Source: Acanthaster planci
Taxonomy: Eukaryota > Echinodermata > Asteroidea > Valvatida > Acanthasteridae
Assembly: GCF_001949145.1 (NCBI RefSeq)
Contig: NW_019091621.1
Span: forward strand, 208,283-272,282
DNA length: 64,000 bases
Direction: 5' to 3'
This document shows positions 11,405 through 24,001 of the stretch, piece by piece (positions within the stretch are counted from its first letter, which is position 1; each line of letters opens with the position of its first letter). The position numbers and the translations under genes are program-made. The notes under the pieces are model-generated. The model had not been told where the DNA came from. It did not search any database and was given only the letters and a program-made list of their open reading frames with translations.

Positions 11405-14400
11405 AATGATTTGAATGTTATGTGCTGAGATTTTATTTTGGGGGGCAAGTTTCTCACACTTCATAAAAAATACATACTGGGACCTGCATTTATATATCAA
11501 AAACAGACATGTAAGACCTGCTGATTTGAGTGCTAACTTTTGGTGTGATCTCTTAAAATGTTTTTCTTTCAGGTGTAGAAAAGTAATCGTAGAATTTCAA
11601 GAAGCCAAAATGAGCAAGAGGGTAGCTGTCATCGGTGCTGGTACTAGTGGTATGGTGGCCATCAAATGCTGCCTGGATGAGGGCCTCCGGGTCACCTGCT
11701 TTGAGAGATCGGACCGAGTCGGTGGGCTCTGGGCTTACAGGGAGGACCGGGATGGCCAGGGCTGCGTGTTTAAGTCCACCATCAACAACACCAGCAAAGA
11801 GATGATGTGCTACAGCGACTACCCTATTCCCAAGGAGTACCCCAACTTCATGCATCACTCCTACATTGAGAAGTACTTACTGAGCTACGTGGACCACTTC
11901 GATCTGAAACGGCACATCCAGTTTCGCACCGAAGTCAAGAAAGTCGCTCAGGCTGCCGATTATGACACGACGGGGCGGTGGCAAGTCACCACGAAGAATC
12001 GTGACAGCAGCGAGTGCACCACCGATCTCTTCGATGCTGTGATGATCTGCACCGGTCATCACACAACCCCTCACACCCCTGACTTTCCAGGTCTCAAGGA
12101 CTTCCAAGGAACAGTAACCCACACTCACGAATACAAAACACCCTACCATTTGATCGACAAGCGAGTTGTCGTCATTGGTCTTGGTAACTCTGGAGGGGAT
12201 GCAGCTGTTGAACTAAGTCGTATCTCATCAAAGGTATTATGTTCATGTATTTCTCAGCGCCATTTTAAATGCAGGATTTTTAGTAGTTATACAATGAAGT
12301 ACATGTACTGCACATGTATTTGTACTGACTTAAATATAAACAAAAATTTCAAGTAATTTCGTAGAATTTTAGATTTCAGGAGAGCCACCCAAAGATGGTA
12401 CAAACTATTTAGGATAGATTGATCATGACATGCTTGAAAAAAAAACCCAACTTTTTACTTATGCATGTGCATCTCCCTAGTCGTGCCTATAAATATAGGT
12501 ACTGTATTAAGAGTACCTTTAAATACACCAGATGATCCAAAATTGAAAACGGCATTTTTGAAAAGAAAACACCACTTTTTCATTGACATATATGGATAAG
12601 TAGCTTTTAAAATTACAGGACAATTTTGCATTGCTTCAAATGAGAGCTTCAAAATTCTCTTCTGGCGCATGGACCAGTCACGATACATGCAGTCAGCAAC
12701 ATAAAACTGTAAATGTATACACTGGTACATGTAGTCTGCAGGCGAATCATGGGGCAGTATCCAAATTGCTGTGCTTCTATCTTCAACTTTTGACACGTTT
12801 CTTCATGTACATCTTAGGCATGACTTTTATAGCAATGCAAGATCATGGAAACCAGTACCTAGTTCGAAGGACTCCCACAAGGACAAGTCATCTACAGGTG
12901 TTGGATTGTAGTCCTCCGAATGAATTTATATTTCTTTCTTTTTTTTACCCTCATCATCGCATCCCGAAAGCCAGGACTCGAGGGAGAAACACGTTGAAGC
13001 GTTGTCCAGCTGGCTATCCTGCAGCTTAAAAAAACACTTCTTAAGGACTTCTCCATATTCATCGGTTACAGAGGGAGCGCGTAATTTACGTTGATCAGAG
13101 TGTCCCTAAAAGGTGTAACTTCTGAAAGTTTCAGATTTCTGTTTACATGTAAAAACACCTAAACGTGGCCTCGAAACAATATTGAGCGACCTGCATACAG
13201 GCATGTAAATTTCTCACCAAAAGCCGGAGTGTAGCACTTTGCATCCTACAAACTCCTTTTTAGGAGAAAAACAGCACATGCCCAAAATGAAGCGCGGCCA
13301 GGGTCATTTGGGAACAGCAAAATGCACGCCAGAGGTCTGTTGTACCAGTACACCCATGTGCCGACTCGCAAACATTGCACGTCAATGGCCTTGCCTTTAT
13401 ACCAAAGTCACTAATTGGCTTCAACTTAACAACTCAGAGTCAATATTTATTCAAGACACGGGAGAAAACTAAATTACACCTAAGTTTTCATATTTTATTT
13501 CTGCATTTTACAACAGTTTTTGAGCAATATCAATTTCCTTCTCCATGGCAAGTAATTTTTTTGGCAAATGTTTTTTTTACCTACAGGTCTTCCTGAGTAC
13601 AAGGACTGGAGCTTGGATTTTGAATCGTGTGGGTCCTCAGGGTAATCCATTTGATATTGTGATAACAAGGCGATTCATGGACATCTTACCTGACAGTTTG
13701 AAAAACACTATGACAAAGTTGCAGCTGCAAAGGAAATTAGATCATTCCAAGTATGGACTGCGGCCCAAGCACAACCCACTCCAGGCCCACGCCCTTGTCA
13801 ATGACGATCTGCCAAATCGAATCCTGAGTGGTGCTGTTACCGTCAAGCCCAACGTGGCCCGCTTCACCAAAACTGGCGTTGAGTTCGTGGATGGGACATT
13901 TGAGGATGACATCGACTGCGTGATTCTCGCGACTGGATACACATTCAGCTATCCCTTTGTGGACTGCCCTTCGTTCCAAGTGGTCAAGAATGAGGTGTCA
14001 TTGTACAAGTATGTCTTTCCCACTGACCTCAAACACCCAACGATATGCACCATTGGCCTGGCTCAGCCTTCTGGAGCTATCCACCCCATCTCTGAGCTCC
14101 AGTGTCGTTGGGCTGCCCGTATATTCAACAGCCAGGCACGCCTGCCACCCCGCCCAGAGATGGAAGCCTCCGTCAAGAAAGCCAAAGATGACATGAGCAA
14201 GCGTTACATCAAATCTCAACGTCACACCATCCAAGTGGACTGGATCAAGTACATGGACAGCATCGCTGTTGAGATAGGAGTCAAGCCAGATTTGTGGAAG
14301 TTGTTCTGGTCGGATCCAGCCCTGGCGCTTCACTGCTTCTTTGGTCCTTGTTTACCCTACCAGTACCGCCTGATGGGACCTGGGAAGTGGAATGGAGCAA

Positions 14401-16135
14401 AAGATGCTATCAACACCATGTGGGAGAGAGTCGATGCACCACTGAAGACGCGCCTCCCCGCTGTCCAAGAGGATAAGTCGGGGGCCGCAATTATGCTACT
14501 GTGGTTCGGTTTGGCTTTCCTTGTCATATATATTGCTAGACTCATTGTCTTGTAAAATTGTAGCCTTGTTGCATAATGAAACTTTCCTACCTTCTTTTTA
14601 ATTCAGTGAAAATAATCAATGACTTGCTTAAAATATTTTTATTCGTCCAAACCAAACACGCATCGTTATTGATATGTACACAGTACTATAGTGACAGACT
14701 CAGTGTCTCGTGAAAATCCTACTATAAAAGTCCTTTCATTAATTGATACTTGGAAGGAGGCCCTATTAAGTAAGTACCATACAAGCACATATACCACTAT
14801 GTGTACTTTTATCGGTATGTCAGTGATGTAGGTTGGTGTACATGTACTTTACTCGTATAAGGTTAGCTTTATGCATACCCCGTAATGCAGATGTGGGTTG
14901 GTCGGTGCACTCACCGTACATACCGTTGTTTCAAATTTATCAGAGTTTGGTTAGGAGTAGGCAGTGGGTGTGCATCGACACTGTATGTGATAGAATGTGT
15001 GTTTCAGAATCTGCTTAGGCCTATGTACGCTAGCACCAGCGTGCGTGTACATCTATAAGCGTACCCATTCGTGTATGCATGCCCAGTTAGATTATGTACA
15101 CCATGTTTCAGTGGAGAGAAAAGTAGCTTGCCAATCACAATTTAAGCCTTAACATTAACGGCGTGTACCGTTTGTTGTACACTGTGTACAGTAAGTACAT
15201 GTACATGCACATTGCACTGTTTAATTAATGCATACATGCATAATATAGTGATTTAAACGAGCAGAGTGATGTAAATAACCTATGCACTACACTTGTCCAT
15301 TCATCAGAAGCAACTAATTTTACATAAAAAATATGTGTAAATTTTGTAATTTTTTCAGTGTATCAGTTACATGTATTTACACCTTTTGATGCTGCTGCTT
15401 GCATACATTTTGTTTGACAGTTAAAATCCAGCTAGTGTAAACCTTTCGCTTTGAACCTTTAACGTGTTAACTTTGAAAACATGTTGACTTTAAGACTTCT
15501 ATTAACATTGTCGTTGCCAGTTTCAGGGGAAGGGTTGTCCCAACACACCTCTGTCCTGTACATATCCTGTATAAGTCTGTAGGCTAGTGATAATGCTGTT
15601 TTTCATCGTCAGAAACACGGATGTGATGCCACCTAGTAAGGGATAAAGTTCGTGTAATACAGAGTACGATGTGAGATACATTTTAGCAACAGTCTGACAT
15701 TTAAGCCAGTTAACACTGCAATGTATTCAGATGAAAATTATAAAAATAGAGTCCTTGACTGTTGACAAGTTGCACAAGTACAAACTGCACCAATGTGACC
15801 TCTGATAGGCTTATAGTTACATTCTACCGCCATGGCAAATTAGAGTTTGATAAATTTCATTGTTGAACTAGGATATGGAGTGCACCCTTTATGTCAGCAG
15901 TATTGTTCATTACGTAGAATGCATGTAAACGTACATGAAACACTCTTTTCAAATGTGTCACAGGTATGAACTGTATCTTGTTAAAAGACAACTACCCTGA
16001 AATTTGTCGACGTGGCAGAAAATCAGGTAATAAGTTTTTAATGGAATGAAAAATGTGTTAACATGTTAGAAATGTTCAAGTGTTCACTTTGGTTTGTATG
16101 TCTTACTGGCAAATTTCAGGAAAACATTCCCCCTT
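11405..16135 (+). repeat. Segmental duplication, unit A (FMO-A and flanks)
   Basis: Similarity to unit B starts well upstream of the FMO ATG (the tract at about 11405-11560 matches 20370-20520). It runs through both exons and continues into non-coding DNA downstream; for example 14880-14975 matches about 24250-24340, and 15620-16080 matches about 26190-26740. The duplication therefore covered the gene plus roughly 1.5 kb of 3' flank. Boundaries are approximate, read by eye. Confidence 0.75.
11610..14555 (+). CDS. Flavin-containing monooxygenase, copy A (FMO5-like)
   Basis: This is a dimethylaniline/flavin-containing monooxygenase of the ER membrane: FAD- and NADPH-dependent S- and N-oxygenation, or Baeyer-Villiger oxidation in FMO5-type members. 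Coding exons are 11610-12233 and 13587-14555, joined in phase 0 (AAG|GTATTA donor, CTACAG acceptor), giving 530 aa, the usual FMO length. Visible motifs are the FAD-binding GAGTSG at residues 9-14, ERSDRVGGLW at about 31-40, the FMO signature FxGxxxHxxxY at 165-175, the NADPH-binding GLGNSG at 190-195, LATGY at 322-326 and a C-terminal hydrophobic anchor at about 507-530. The start is the Met two codons before KRVAVIG. An acceptor-like pyrimidine tract ending in AG at 11571-11572 suggests a 5' UTR intron. Vertebrate FMO genes have about eight coding exons; here there is only one coding intron, at the conserved junction before VFLSTR. Subfamily assignment is inferred from overall similarity. 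Confidence 0.93.
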
Positions 16136-17209
16136 CCACACACACACACACCCACACAGATAGTTTGATTTCGTAGGGTTATTAGCTTGATTATGTAACG
16201 TATGTTTCCACACTGTAGCAAACAAAGTACAAAAAATGGGAAAATAATAAAATTTAGTAAAGTACAGCAAGTGCAACAATAACATTGTAAACAATGTGTG
16301 TCACATAATGTCTTACCATTTTTTTTCACAAAAAAGAGATATTAAAAAATTCCCATCCTGACCCCCGCCCCCGCAATAATTCCTGGATCCACCCCTGATG
16401 TTGTGTAGGCGTACACTTTCAATTCGTTGAACAAGCATGACGAGTCCCGGGGCAATAGAGCCGATCTTTTGATGTACATGTTGGCTACGGCTGCACTCTG
16501 AACGAGGCCGTGTTGAATAGACCCGTAATTTGTGAACAGGGGCCTACGTGTATGTATTAATACTCTTACAATTGACCATTGAGGTAGAAATAGATTTAGA
16601 AAGAATTCCATGCACGTCATTAAGTTTTCCCTGAGGTGACCTCTCAACTATACTATCAAAGTGCAACGGAGTGCCCGGGTGTCAAACAATGGAAATGTAA
16701 TCTTCAGTCCCCTTTTTTGCCCATTGTTTAGACTTTGAACAGCTTACATACTACTCATGCATACAAATTGGACATACCAGTACACGTATGATGTATGTAT
16801 ATCAAATTACCTTCACGCCAAGTTAAGCCGAGGCAACTTAGCAACTCTGTCGACAGGATTCAATTGTTAGGCTTGCAGAGGTGAGATTTGCACCACGTTT
16901 ACGCAGCGGCATTCTCGAGTCTGTCATGCTACTATACAGTTTGTTTTGTTATCCTTACTGTAAGCCCCACCCGTCTTTAAACCTATTGACTCATTGAAAT
17001 GGTCCTATTGAGTAACCATAAAAATGCACATACGTGTAACGGTAATTTACCACGTTAGGGCATTCTCACGTTACGTGTGTGACAAATTGACAAATTTTGT
17101 TCCTTAATACTTCTGTATGTGTGGCATAATATTCAGCCACAGGGGATATCTTATGGTTGAACATTCTTTTCATATTTATCTTCAAGTTTCACTTTACAAG
17201 CAACAAATA
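16136..17209. other. Non-coding stretch between FMO-A and the LINE
   Basis: Contains a short CA microsatellite near 16137-16157 and no gene. A minus-strand 101-codon opening at 16342-16647 has no recognised similarity. Confidence 0.4.
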
Positions 17210-17345
17210 TCTCTGTTATGTGTGTGACATCAGACGATTGCAAGTATTTGACTCGCAGTTTTACTTCGTAAAACTCTGTGATTTGGCTGGGTTTCAAGGA
17301 TTTTTAATTCTCTGGGCAGAGAAATTAAACATCGTCCTTATATAT
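17210..17345. repeat. Interspersed repeat, copy 2
   Basis: Partner of 1735-1895 in the same orientation. It is followed at about 17510-17640 by words related to the 1900-2435 array, so the repeat and array may be one composite element. Confidence 0.78.
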
Positions 17346-17699
17346 GGCTAGAGTTATCTTGGTTATTAGCTGTTCCGAAAACTGGTCGAAATATCTTATG
17401 TTTTTTAGCTGTTTCGGGCACCGGCCGGAACAGTATTGTTTTTCTGAAGATTTTTTTCCTTTCCCCCCCTTCTTTTTCCACTTTTCCCCATAGACATAAC
17501 ATGGAGTCATTCTGCACACGACTTGTGCACCTTCCTTGGCGCCGATGCTCTCCAAACCTTGCACATAGTTAGATAACTATCTGAAGATGTATGCCGAGTT
17601 ATGACGTTATCATGACGTCATCTCCCGATTTATTATAGAATTTTGAATATTTAATTTTTGGTCACTTGGCAATTCTGTAGCTTCATTAAAGTTATACAA

Positions 17700-20362
17700 A
17701 GCAAAGCCTTTGATACTAAAAGTGCACTAGAAAAGTACTTATACTTCAGTAAGAAGAGCTCCCAAGCTCTGACTAATGATGGGATCTGCTTCTAGGCCTT
17801 TAGCACCACATCATCTCTTTTCAGATCATTTTTCTGTTCTGTGTAATTTGAAATATGAGAGACCTTTTTCTCCTGTCAAGGAGGTTATTCATAGAAACAT
17901 CAAATCCATAAACATCGATTTGCTTAAAGGCGATTTGGGTTCTTCTAAGATGTGTACGGACACTCCTCAATGTCTTGAGGAGCTTGTTAAATGTTATAAA
18001 ACTACACTAGATGGACTTTTTAACAAACATGCCCCACTGTAGTCGAAAGCAGCTCCTGTCAGGCCCCGCTTGCCTTGGTTTGCTGAAAAGAAGGGGCGGC
18101 GAACCAACAACGCTTGTGACCTTTTAGGTTACAAACGAAATATGGTCACTTCTCTCTTGAACAAGGCTCGTTGTGATGTTTACAAAGAGTTTATTGATAA
18201 TAATAGCTCTGATCAAGCGAAATTATTAGGGTGTCAAAATCACTGCTTGGGTATTCCGTTACTGCTCCTCTTCCTCCATTTACTAATAAATTGACTTTGG
18301 CTAATGAGATGGGTAACTTCTTTGTGGAAAAGATATAAAATATTCATGCCAAACTTGACAACTAAGTTTTTAACACACCTGCTGGAGTATCTTACTTCAC
18401 ATCAGAAACATTATCTAGTTACATCCTTGACTGAGTTACAGGTAAAGCAGCTTCTTGTGAAATCTGCAAAGAAGTCTTGTGCCCTAGATCTAATGCCCAC
18501 CAGTTTGGTGGGTGAGTGCCTTGACTTTCTGCTTCCTGTATTTGATAAAATGATCAACCAATCTCTTAAGACCGGTACATTTCCTGATAATTGGAAGGAA
18601 GCTTGGGTTTTCCCTTTGCTAAAAGAGGACAAGCTTGACCCGATTGTTGAAAACTATTGGCCAATGAGTAACTTACAATTTATATCCAAACTAACTGAGA
18701 AAGCAGTGTATGACCACATGTCCAAACATTGTCTGTTTCCGGTTCATCAATCATCTTACAGGAAACATCACAGTACGGAGACTGCCCTTTTGAAGGTAAA
18801 AGATGATATATTGCTGAAGATAAGCTCTCAGCATGTGACTTTACTTGTTCTTTTAGACCTCAGTGCAGCCTTCGATAAGGTTGATCATGACATTTTGCTG
18901 AAACGTCTGCAGTTGAAAGCTGGAGTTTCAGGCAAAGCTCTGGATTGGTTTACATCCTATTTGTCAGGTAGAAGCCAACGCGTATCTATTCAAGGAACCC
19001 TTTCAAAAACGTTCAAACTTAACTGTGGGGTTCCTCGGGGATCATGTTTAGGACCACTTTTATTTACTATTTATGCTTCTAGATTATTTGACATTGAGCA
19101 CCGTCTGCCTAATATTCATTGTTATGCTGATGACACACAGCTGTATAAACCAGACGATGATGTTTCCTGTCAGATCGCTGTAGCTGCGATGGAAAGTTGC
19201 ATCCAGGACATAAGACAGTGGATGTTGCATGATAGGTTAATTTAATGATACTTAGAGTAAGCTCTTGATCATTGGTACGAGACAACAGCAGCAAAAAGTG
19301 AAAATTGCTAACATCACTGTGGGAGAATCTGCTGTCTATCCATCCACATGTCAGAAATTTGGGATCATGGTTTTACTCTGAACTTAAAATGAATACTCAT
19401 ATTAACAAGGTTTGCTCAGCTGCATTTTTTCATCTTCATAATATCAAACGTATCAGTAAATTCCTGTCAAGTGATTCCCTTTTTACACTAGTCCATGCGT
19501 TATGACGAACCATCTGGACTATTGTAACAGTTTATTGTATGGGTTGCCAGGAGAACAAATAGCAAAACTCCAAAGGGCTCATAATGCAGCGGCCAGACTT
19601 GTTACAAACACACAGAGGTTTGAACATATAACTCCAGTATTATGTCAACTCCACTGGTTGCCCATTCGTTCAAGAATTCATTTCAAAATTATCCTATTGA
19701 CATTTAAAGCTCTTCATGGACTTTCTCCCAGGTACATGCAAGATCTTATTATTGTTAAGAGACATTGCAGGTATCAACTCGGGTCAGGAAACAATGATCC
19801 TCTTTTGGATTATCCTAGTGGGAAGATGCTATCCACTCTAGGTGATAGGTCTTTTTCTGTGGCAGCTCCTAAATTGTGGAATGCCTTGCCACTTTCCATT
19901 TGACAGGAACAAAGACTTAGCATTTTTGAATGCAAATTGACAACTTTACTCTTTAGACGCGTATTTTAAATGTATAATTGTATTCTGGTCTTTTCTCCTT
20001 TTTTCATTCCCAGGGTCACAGTGTCAGGTAGTTAGAGCGGAAATTATAGGGTTTGAGGCGTCTGTCCCCTGGAAAGGTCGAGACATCAGGCGGGGTTTAT
20101 GCTTATTTAGTTAGTTACCCAGTTGACAGGACAGACGTATCCCCATACTCCGGTTTGGGCACTGGCACGGTGGCCTGTTTTTCTCTCTACTGCTATTGTA
20201 TAATTTGCTTTGGTTTTAAATCGTGTTTGTGTGCTTGGATTTTTGAATTGGTTTTTTGTGTATTTGTTTTTAAATAAGTTTTTAGTGTAATGCGCCTCTG
20301 ATCACTTCGGTGGAAAGGGCGCCCTATAAATTCTAAATTATTATTATTAATACTAATACTAA
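17700..20362 (+). mobile_element. Degraded non-LTR retrotransposon (CR1/L2-like LINE)
   Basis: The remnant begins inside the apurinic-type endonuclease (an SDHF-type motif near 17820) and continues through the reverse transcriptase. RT signs are ALDLMPTSL near 18480, LLDLSAAFDKVDHDILL near 18850, GVPRGSCLGPLLF near 19027, and the catalytic YADD at 19123-19134. A C-terminal region follows, with LDYCNSLLYGLP near 19510 and the LGDRSFSVAAPKLWNALP type of ending near 19840-19895. The frame is broken by a stop near 18040, a shift near 18240-18300, a stop at about 19243 with a shift after it, and another stop near 19380, so it is inactive. The 3' end, about 20280-20362, is a GCGCC..CTATAAATT sequence followed by an ATT microsatellite, typical of CR1/L2-group LINEs. 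The 5' part is missing. Clade assignment is from motif style, not a tree. Confidence 0.9.
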
Positions 20363-20572
20363 TTGTAGGCTGAGATTTTCATTGTGGGTCTGACGTTTCT
20401 CACACTTCATAAAAATGCATGTACGTACAGTACCTCTATTTGTGTATAATGTACATGTTATTAAGCCCTGATGAAATGAATGCGAATATATTGGATGTGA
20501 TCCCTTGAAACGTTTTCCTTTAGTCGATTCTAACAGAGTGGTTCCAAAAGTGCAGAAGTCCAAGAAATCGGA

Positions 20573-23500
20573 ATGAGTAAGAGGGTGGCTGTCATTGGTG
20601 TTGGTGCTAGCGGTATTACGGCCATCAAATGCTGCCTGGATGAGGGCCTCCAGGTCACCTGCTTTGAGAGATCAGACCGAATCGGTGGGCTCTGGGCTTA
20701 CAGGGAGGACCGAGATGGCGAGGGCTGCGTGTTTAAGTCCACCATCGCCAACACCAGCAAAGAGATGATGTGCTACAGTGACTACCCCGTACCACAGGAG
20801 TACCCCAACCTCATGCATCATTCCTACATCGAGAAGTACTTCCTGAGCTATGTGGACCACTTCGACCTGAAACGGCACATCCAGTTTCGCACCGAAGTCA
20901 AGAAAGTCGCTCAGGCTGCCGATTATGACACAACGGGGCGGTGGCAAGTCACCACGAAGAATCGCGACAGTGGGGAGACCATCACTGATCTCTTCGATGC
21001 TGTGATGATCTGCACTGGTCATCACACAACCCCTCACATCCCTGACTTTCCAGGTCTCATGGACTTCCAAGGAACAGTAACCCACACTCACGAATATAAA
21101 ACGCCCTACCATTTGATCGACAAGCGAGTTGTCATCATTGGTATCGGTAACTCTGCGGGGGATGCTGCCGTTGAACTGAGTCATATTTCATCAAAGGTAC
21201 GGGCATGTATCAGAGTTGTAGACTCGAGTCACTTGACTTGGACTCCAGTTGGACTGGAGTCTCTGCTTTGGTGACTTGTAACTATCAGTTTTTGACTTGT
21301 GACTTTACTCGGACTTGCAAAAAATGACTTGTTACCAACATAAGACAGAAAAATATTCAATCGAACCCATTACAGATTTAAATAGGTCTATCAACTTACA
21401 ATACCTCGTTCCCGGCCCTCGCGACGTCTAAGGCCGTTTTCCAATACTCAACTTCGTCTCCGTCTCAGGCTTCTTTCCCCAAACAAATCCCCGATTGCGG
21501 ACATGAAGCGTTTAATTACATTAGATTACTGTAATTTTTGGCTTTCTTGCATCTTGTTTGATGTTCTTTGGCACTATTAGACTGATTACTGCGTTTACAG
21601 CTTCAAAGTGAGCTAGTAAAAAAAGTTGAAGCCTGAGACGGAGCCGAAGTTGAGTATTGGAAATCGGCCTTAGGTCTTGTCTGCCCTGAATCACTGTTGT
21701 CTGTAGTCGTGCACATTTGTTCGGCAGTGCTTCCGATTTTCTTTGTTTCCCGTCCTCCCCCCCCCCGACTTTCCGGGGGAGCCAATCAACAGCCTTATAT
21801 TGAATTATTCAAATCAGTTTATGACGTCACTCATCCTGGAATTGAAAACAAAAACGGTGTCCTGATCTCGAAGGCCAAAAATTTCCGCGTAAAATACCCC
21901 GTTTAGGTGTATACTTTCAAGACACGCTAATAAATTATTTTTTGTAACGACGGAAAGAGTTCCGTGTACGGACAACACTTATTTTCTCTTAAAATATGAA
22001 AGTGATAACATGTCCTAAAAGTGAGATTTAGCTTAAAGAAACTTCGGCCAGAATAATACCGCCCTCTATATTTCAAAAGATGGATCACCCTAGCTGTTGA
22101 GAGTTTTAGGAAATAGAGATATGGTATTTCTCCACACATTCATGCATCTAACTAAAAAAAGTTTCAAAATGTGGCATATCAGGTTCATGCATGGGACCAC
22201 AGAATTTAGATAGAAAAGCCTGCGCACTTAACTATGTCATTGTCTTCTCTATATGACATCACTGCAACAGCACCCTCAGTTGTCCCAAATAAATTGTTAA
22301 ACGTTTTTAAAGGTGTACTTTTCAAAACATTTAACCAAACTGGAATGTAAAACATTTTTCATTTAACCAAACTGGAATGTAAAACATTTTTCATTTAACC
22401 AAACAGGAAAGTAAAACAGTTTACATACCTTAAAGATGAGCACAAAGTTGCAAAGTATTGTGTCTGAGAAAAAGTCATTGCAGGGATGGAGCTGCAATGA
22501 ATTTTTCTCAGACACAATACTTTGCAACTTTGTGCTCATCTTTAAGGTATGTAAACTGTTTTGTGTCCCAATTTCACAGAGCTGCTTAGAAGTTAGCAGA
22601 AAAGTTGTGCTTACTATAGCAGAAAGATTTCTTAGCCTAAGCACATTTCATGGCAGTGCCTGGCCTGGTTGTGCTTACGGTTGTGCTCGCGTAAAGATTT
22701 CCACTGTTTTTGAGCAGATTTTCTTCTTTGAGGTAAGCTTGCATGTCTTGTGACATGCTTTCTGCTTACGGTCTCAATGAAATACACGGAGCCTCCATAA
22801 TCCCGTGCTTAGCAGCGCTGTGAAATGGAGCCAAGGCTCGCCTGTTTAAAATGATGAACAGACTCATTCGCCCTGGCTTGACAACTTAGAGTCAGTGTTT
22901 ATGGTACAACCAAAAGATAACATGCACGTTGCGCAGGGATGTGACCTAATTTATTATCATTACTATTATTTACATCGTTATTAAAGTTGAGTAACTTGCA
23001 CGTTATACTGGTTGGAATTCAATGTTTGTGGCTTACAGGTTTTCCTGAGTACAAGGACTGGAGCTTGGATTTTGAATCGTGTGGGTCCTCAGGGCAATCC
23101 AATTGATATTATGATAAGAAGGCGATTCCTGGACATGCTTCCTGATAGTTGGATAGACTATACGATGAAGCGGCAGATGCAAAGGAAATTAGACCATTCA
23201 AAATATGGACTGCAGCCTAAGCACAACCCATCACAGGCAACTCCTCTAATCAATGACGTCCTACCAAATCGAATCCTAAGTGGTACTGTTATTGTCAAGC
23301 CCAATGTGGCCCGCTTCACCAAAACTGGGGTCGAGTTCGTGGATGGGACATTTGAGGATGACATCGACTGTGTGATTCTTGCCACGGGATACACATTCAG
23401 CTATCCCTTCGTGGACTGCCCGTCGTTCCAAGTGGTCAAGAATGAGGTATCGTTGTACAAGTATGCCTTTCCCACTGACCTCAAACACCCATCGATATGC

Positions 23501-24001
23501 ACCATTGGCTTGGTTCAGCCTTCTGGATCTATCCTCCCAGTCTCTGAGCTCCAAAGCCGTTGGGCTGCCCGTATCTTCAACGGCCAAGCGCGTCTGCCAC
23601 CCCGCCCAGAGATGGAAGCCGCTGTCAAGAAGGCAAAAGATGACACGAGTAAGCATTACATCCACTCCCGACAAAACATGATCCACGCGGACTTGATTGA
23701 GTACATGGACAGCATCGCTGTTAAAATAGGAGTCAAGCCAGATTTGTGGAAGTTGTTCTGGTCGGATCCAGCCCTGGCGCTTCGCTGCTTCTTTGGTCCT
23801 TGTTTACCCTACCAGTACCGCCTGATGGGACCTGGGAAGTGGAATGGAGCAAAGAATGCTATCAACACCATGTGGGAGAGAGTCAATGCACCGCTGAAGA
23901 CGCGCCTCCCAGCTGTCCAAGAGAAGAAGTCAGCAATTATGCCACTGTGCCTCGGTTTGGCTTTCCTTGTCATATTCATTGTAATATTCATGTTCTTGTA
24001 A
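20573..24001 (+). CDS. Flavin-containing monooxygenase, copy B (FMO5-like)
   Basis: This is the tandem paralogue of copy A in the same orientation, about 9 kb downstream. Coding exons are 20573-21196 and 23039-24001, phase 0, giving 528 aa. Exon 1 has exactly the same length as in copy A (624 nt); exon 2 is 6 nt shorter near the C-terminus. Motifs are the FAD-binding GVGASG at 9-14, FxGxxxHxxxY at 165-175, GIGNSA at 190-195 (last Gly replaced by Ala), LATGY at about 322-326, and a hydrophobic ER tail ending in FMFL. No stops or frameshifts are visible, so both copies look functional. The 1.84-kb intron differs from that of copy A and holds a MITE, a 32-bp tandem repeat and a long near-perfect hairpin. 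An acceptor-like TTTAG about 50 bases before the ATG again suggests a 5' UTR intron. Confidence 0.93.
21428..21673. mobile_element. MITE with ~45-bp inverted ends in FMO-B intron
   Basis: It starts CTAAGGCCGTTTTCCAATAC and ends with the inverse, GTATTGGAAATCGGCCTTAG. The inverted ends run for about 45 bases to CTCAGGCTTC/GAAGCCTGAG. The core is non-coding. Confidence 0.88.
22326..22420. repeat. 32-bp tandem repeat, about 3 units
   Basis: The unit CATTTAACCAAACTGGAATG plus TAAAACATTTTT repeats with starts near 22328, 22360 and 22392; the last unit is diverged and runs into the hairpin at 22413. Confidence 0.88.
22413..22562. repeat. 150-bp near-perfect hairpin in FMO-B intron
   Basis: Two arms of about 70 bases are reverse complements with a single mismatch, around a loop of about 10 bases (GGGATGGAGC). 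It starts AAAACAGTTTACATACCTTA and ends with the inverse. It may be a young foldback element; transcribed, it would form a long dsRNA stem. Confidence 0.92.

Noticed and set aside
20672-21184. 170-codon minus-strand ORF
   Set aside because: It is the antisense shadow of FMO-B exon 1; a similar shadow exists in FMO-A.
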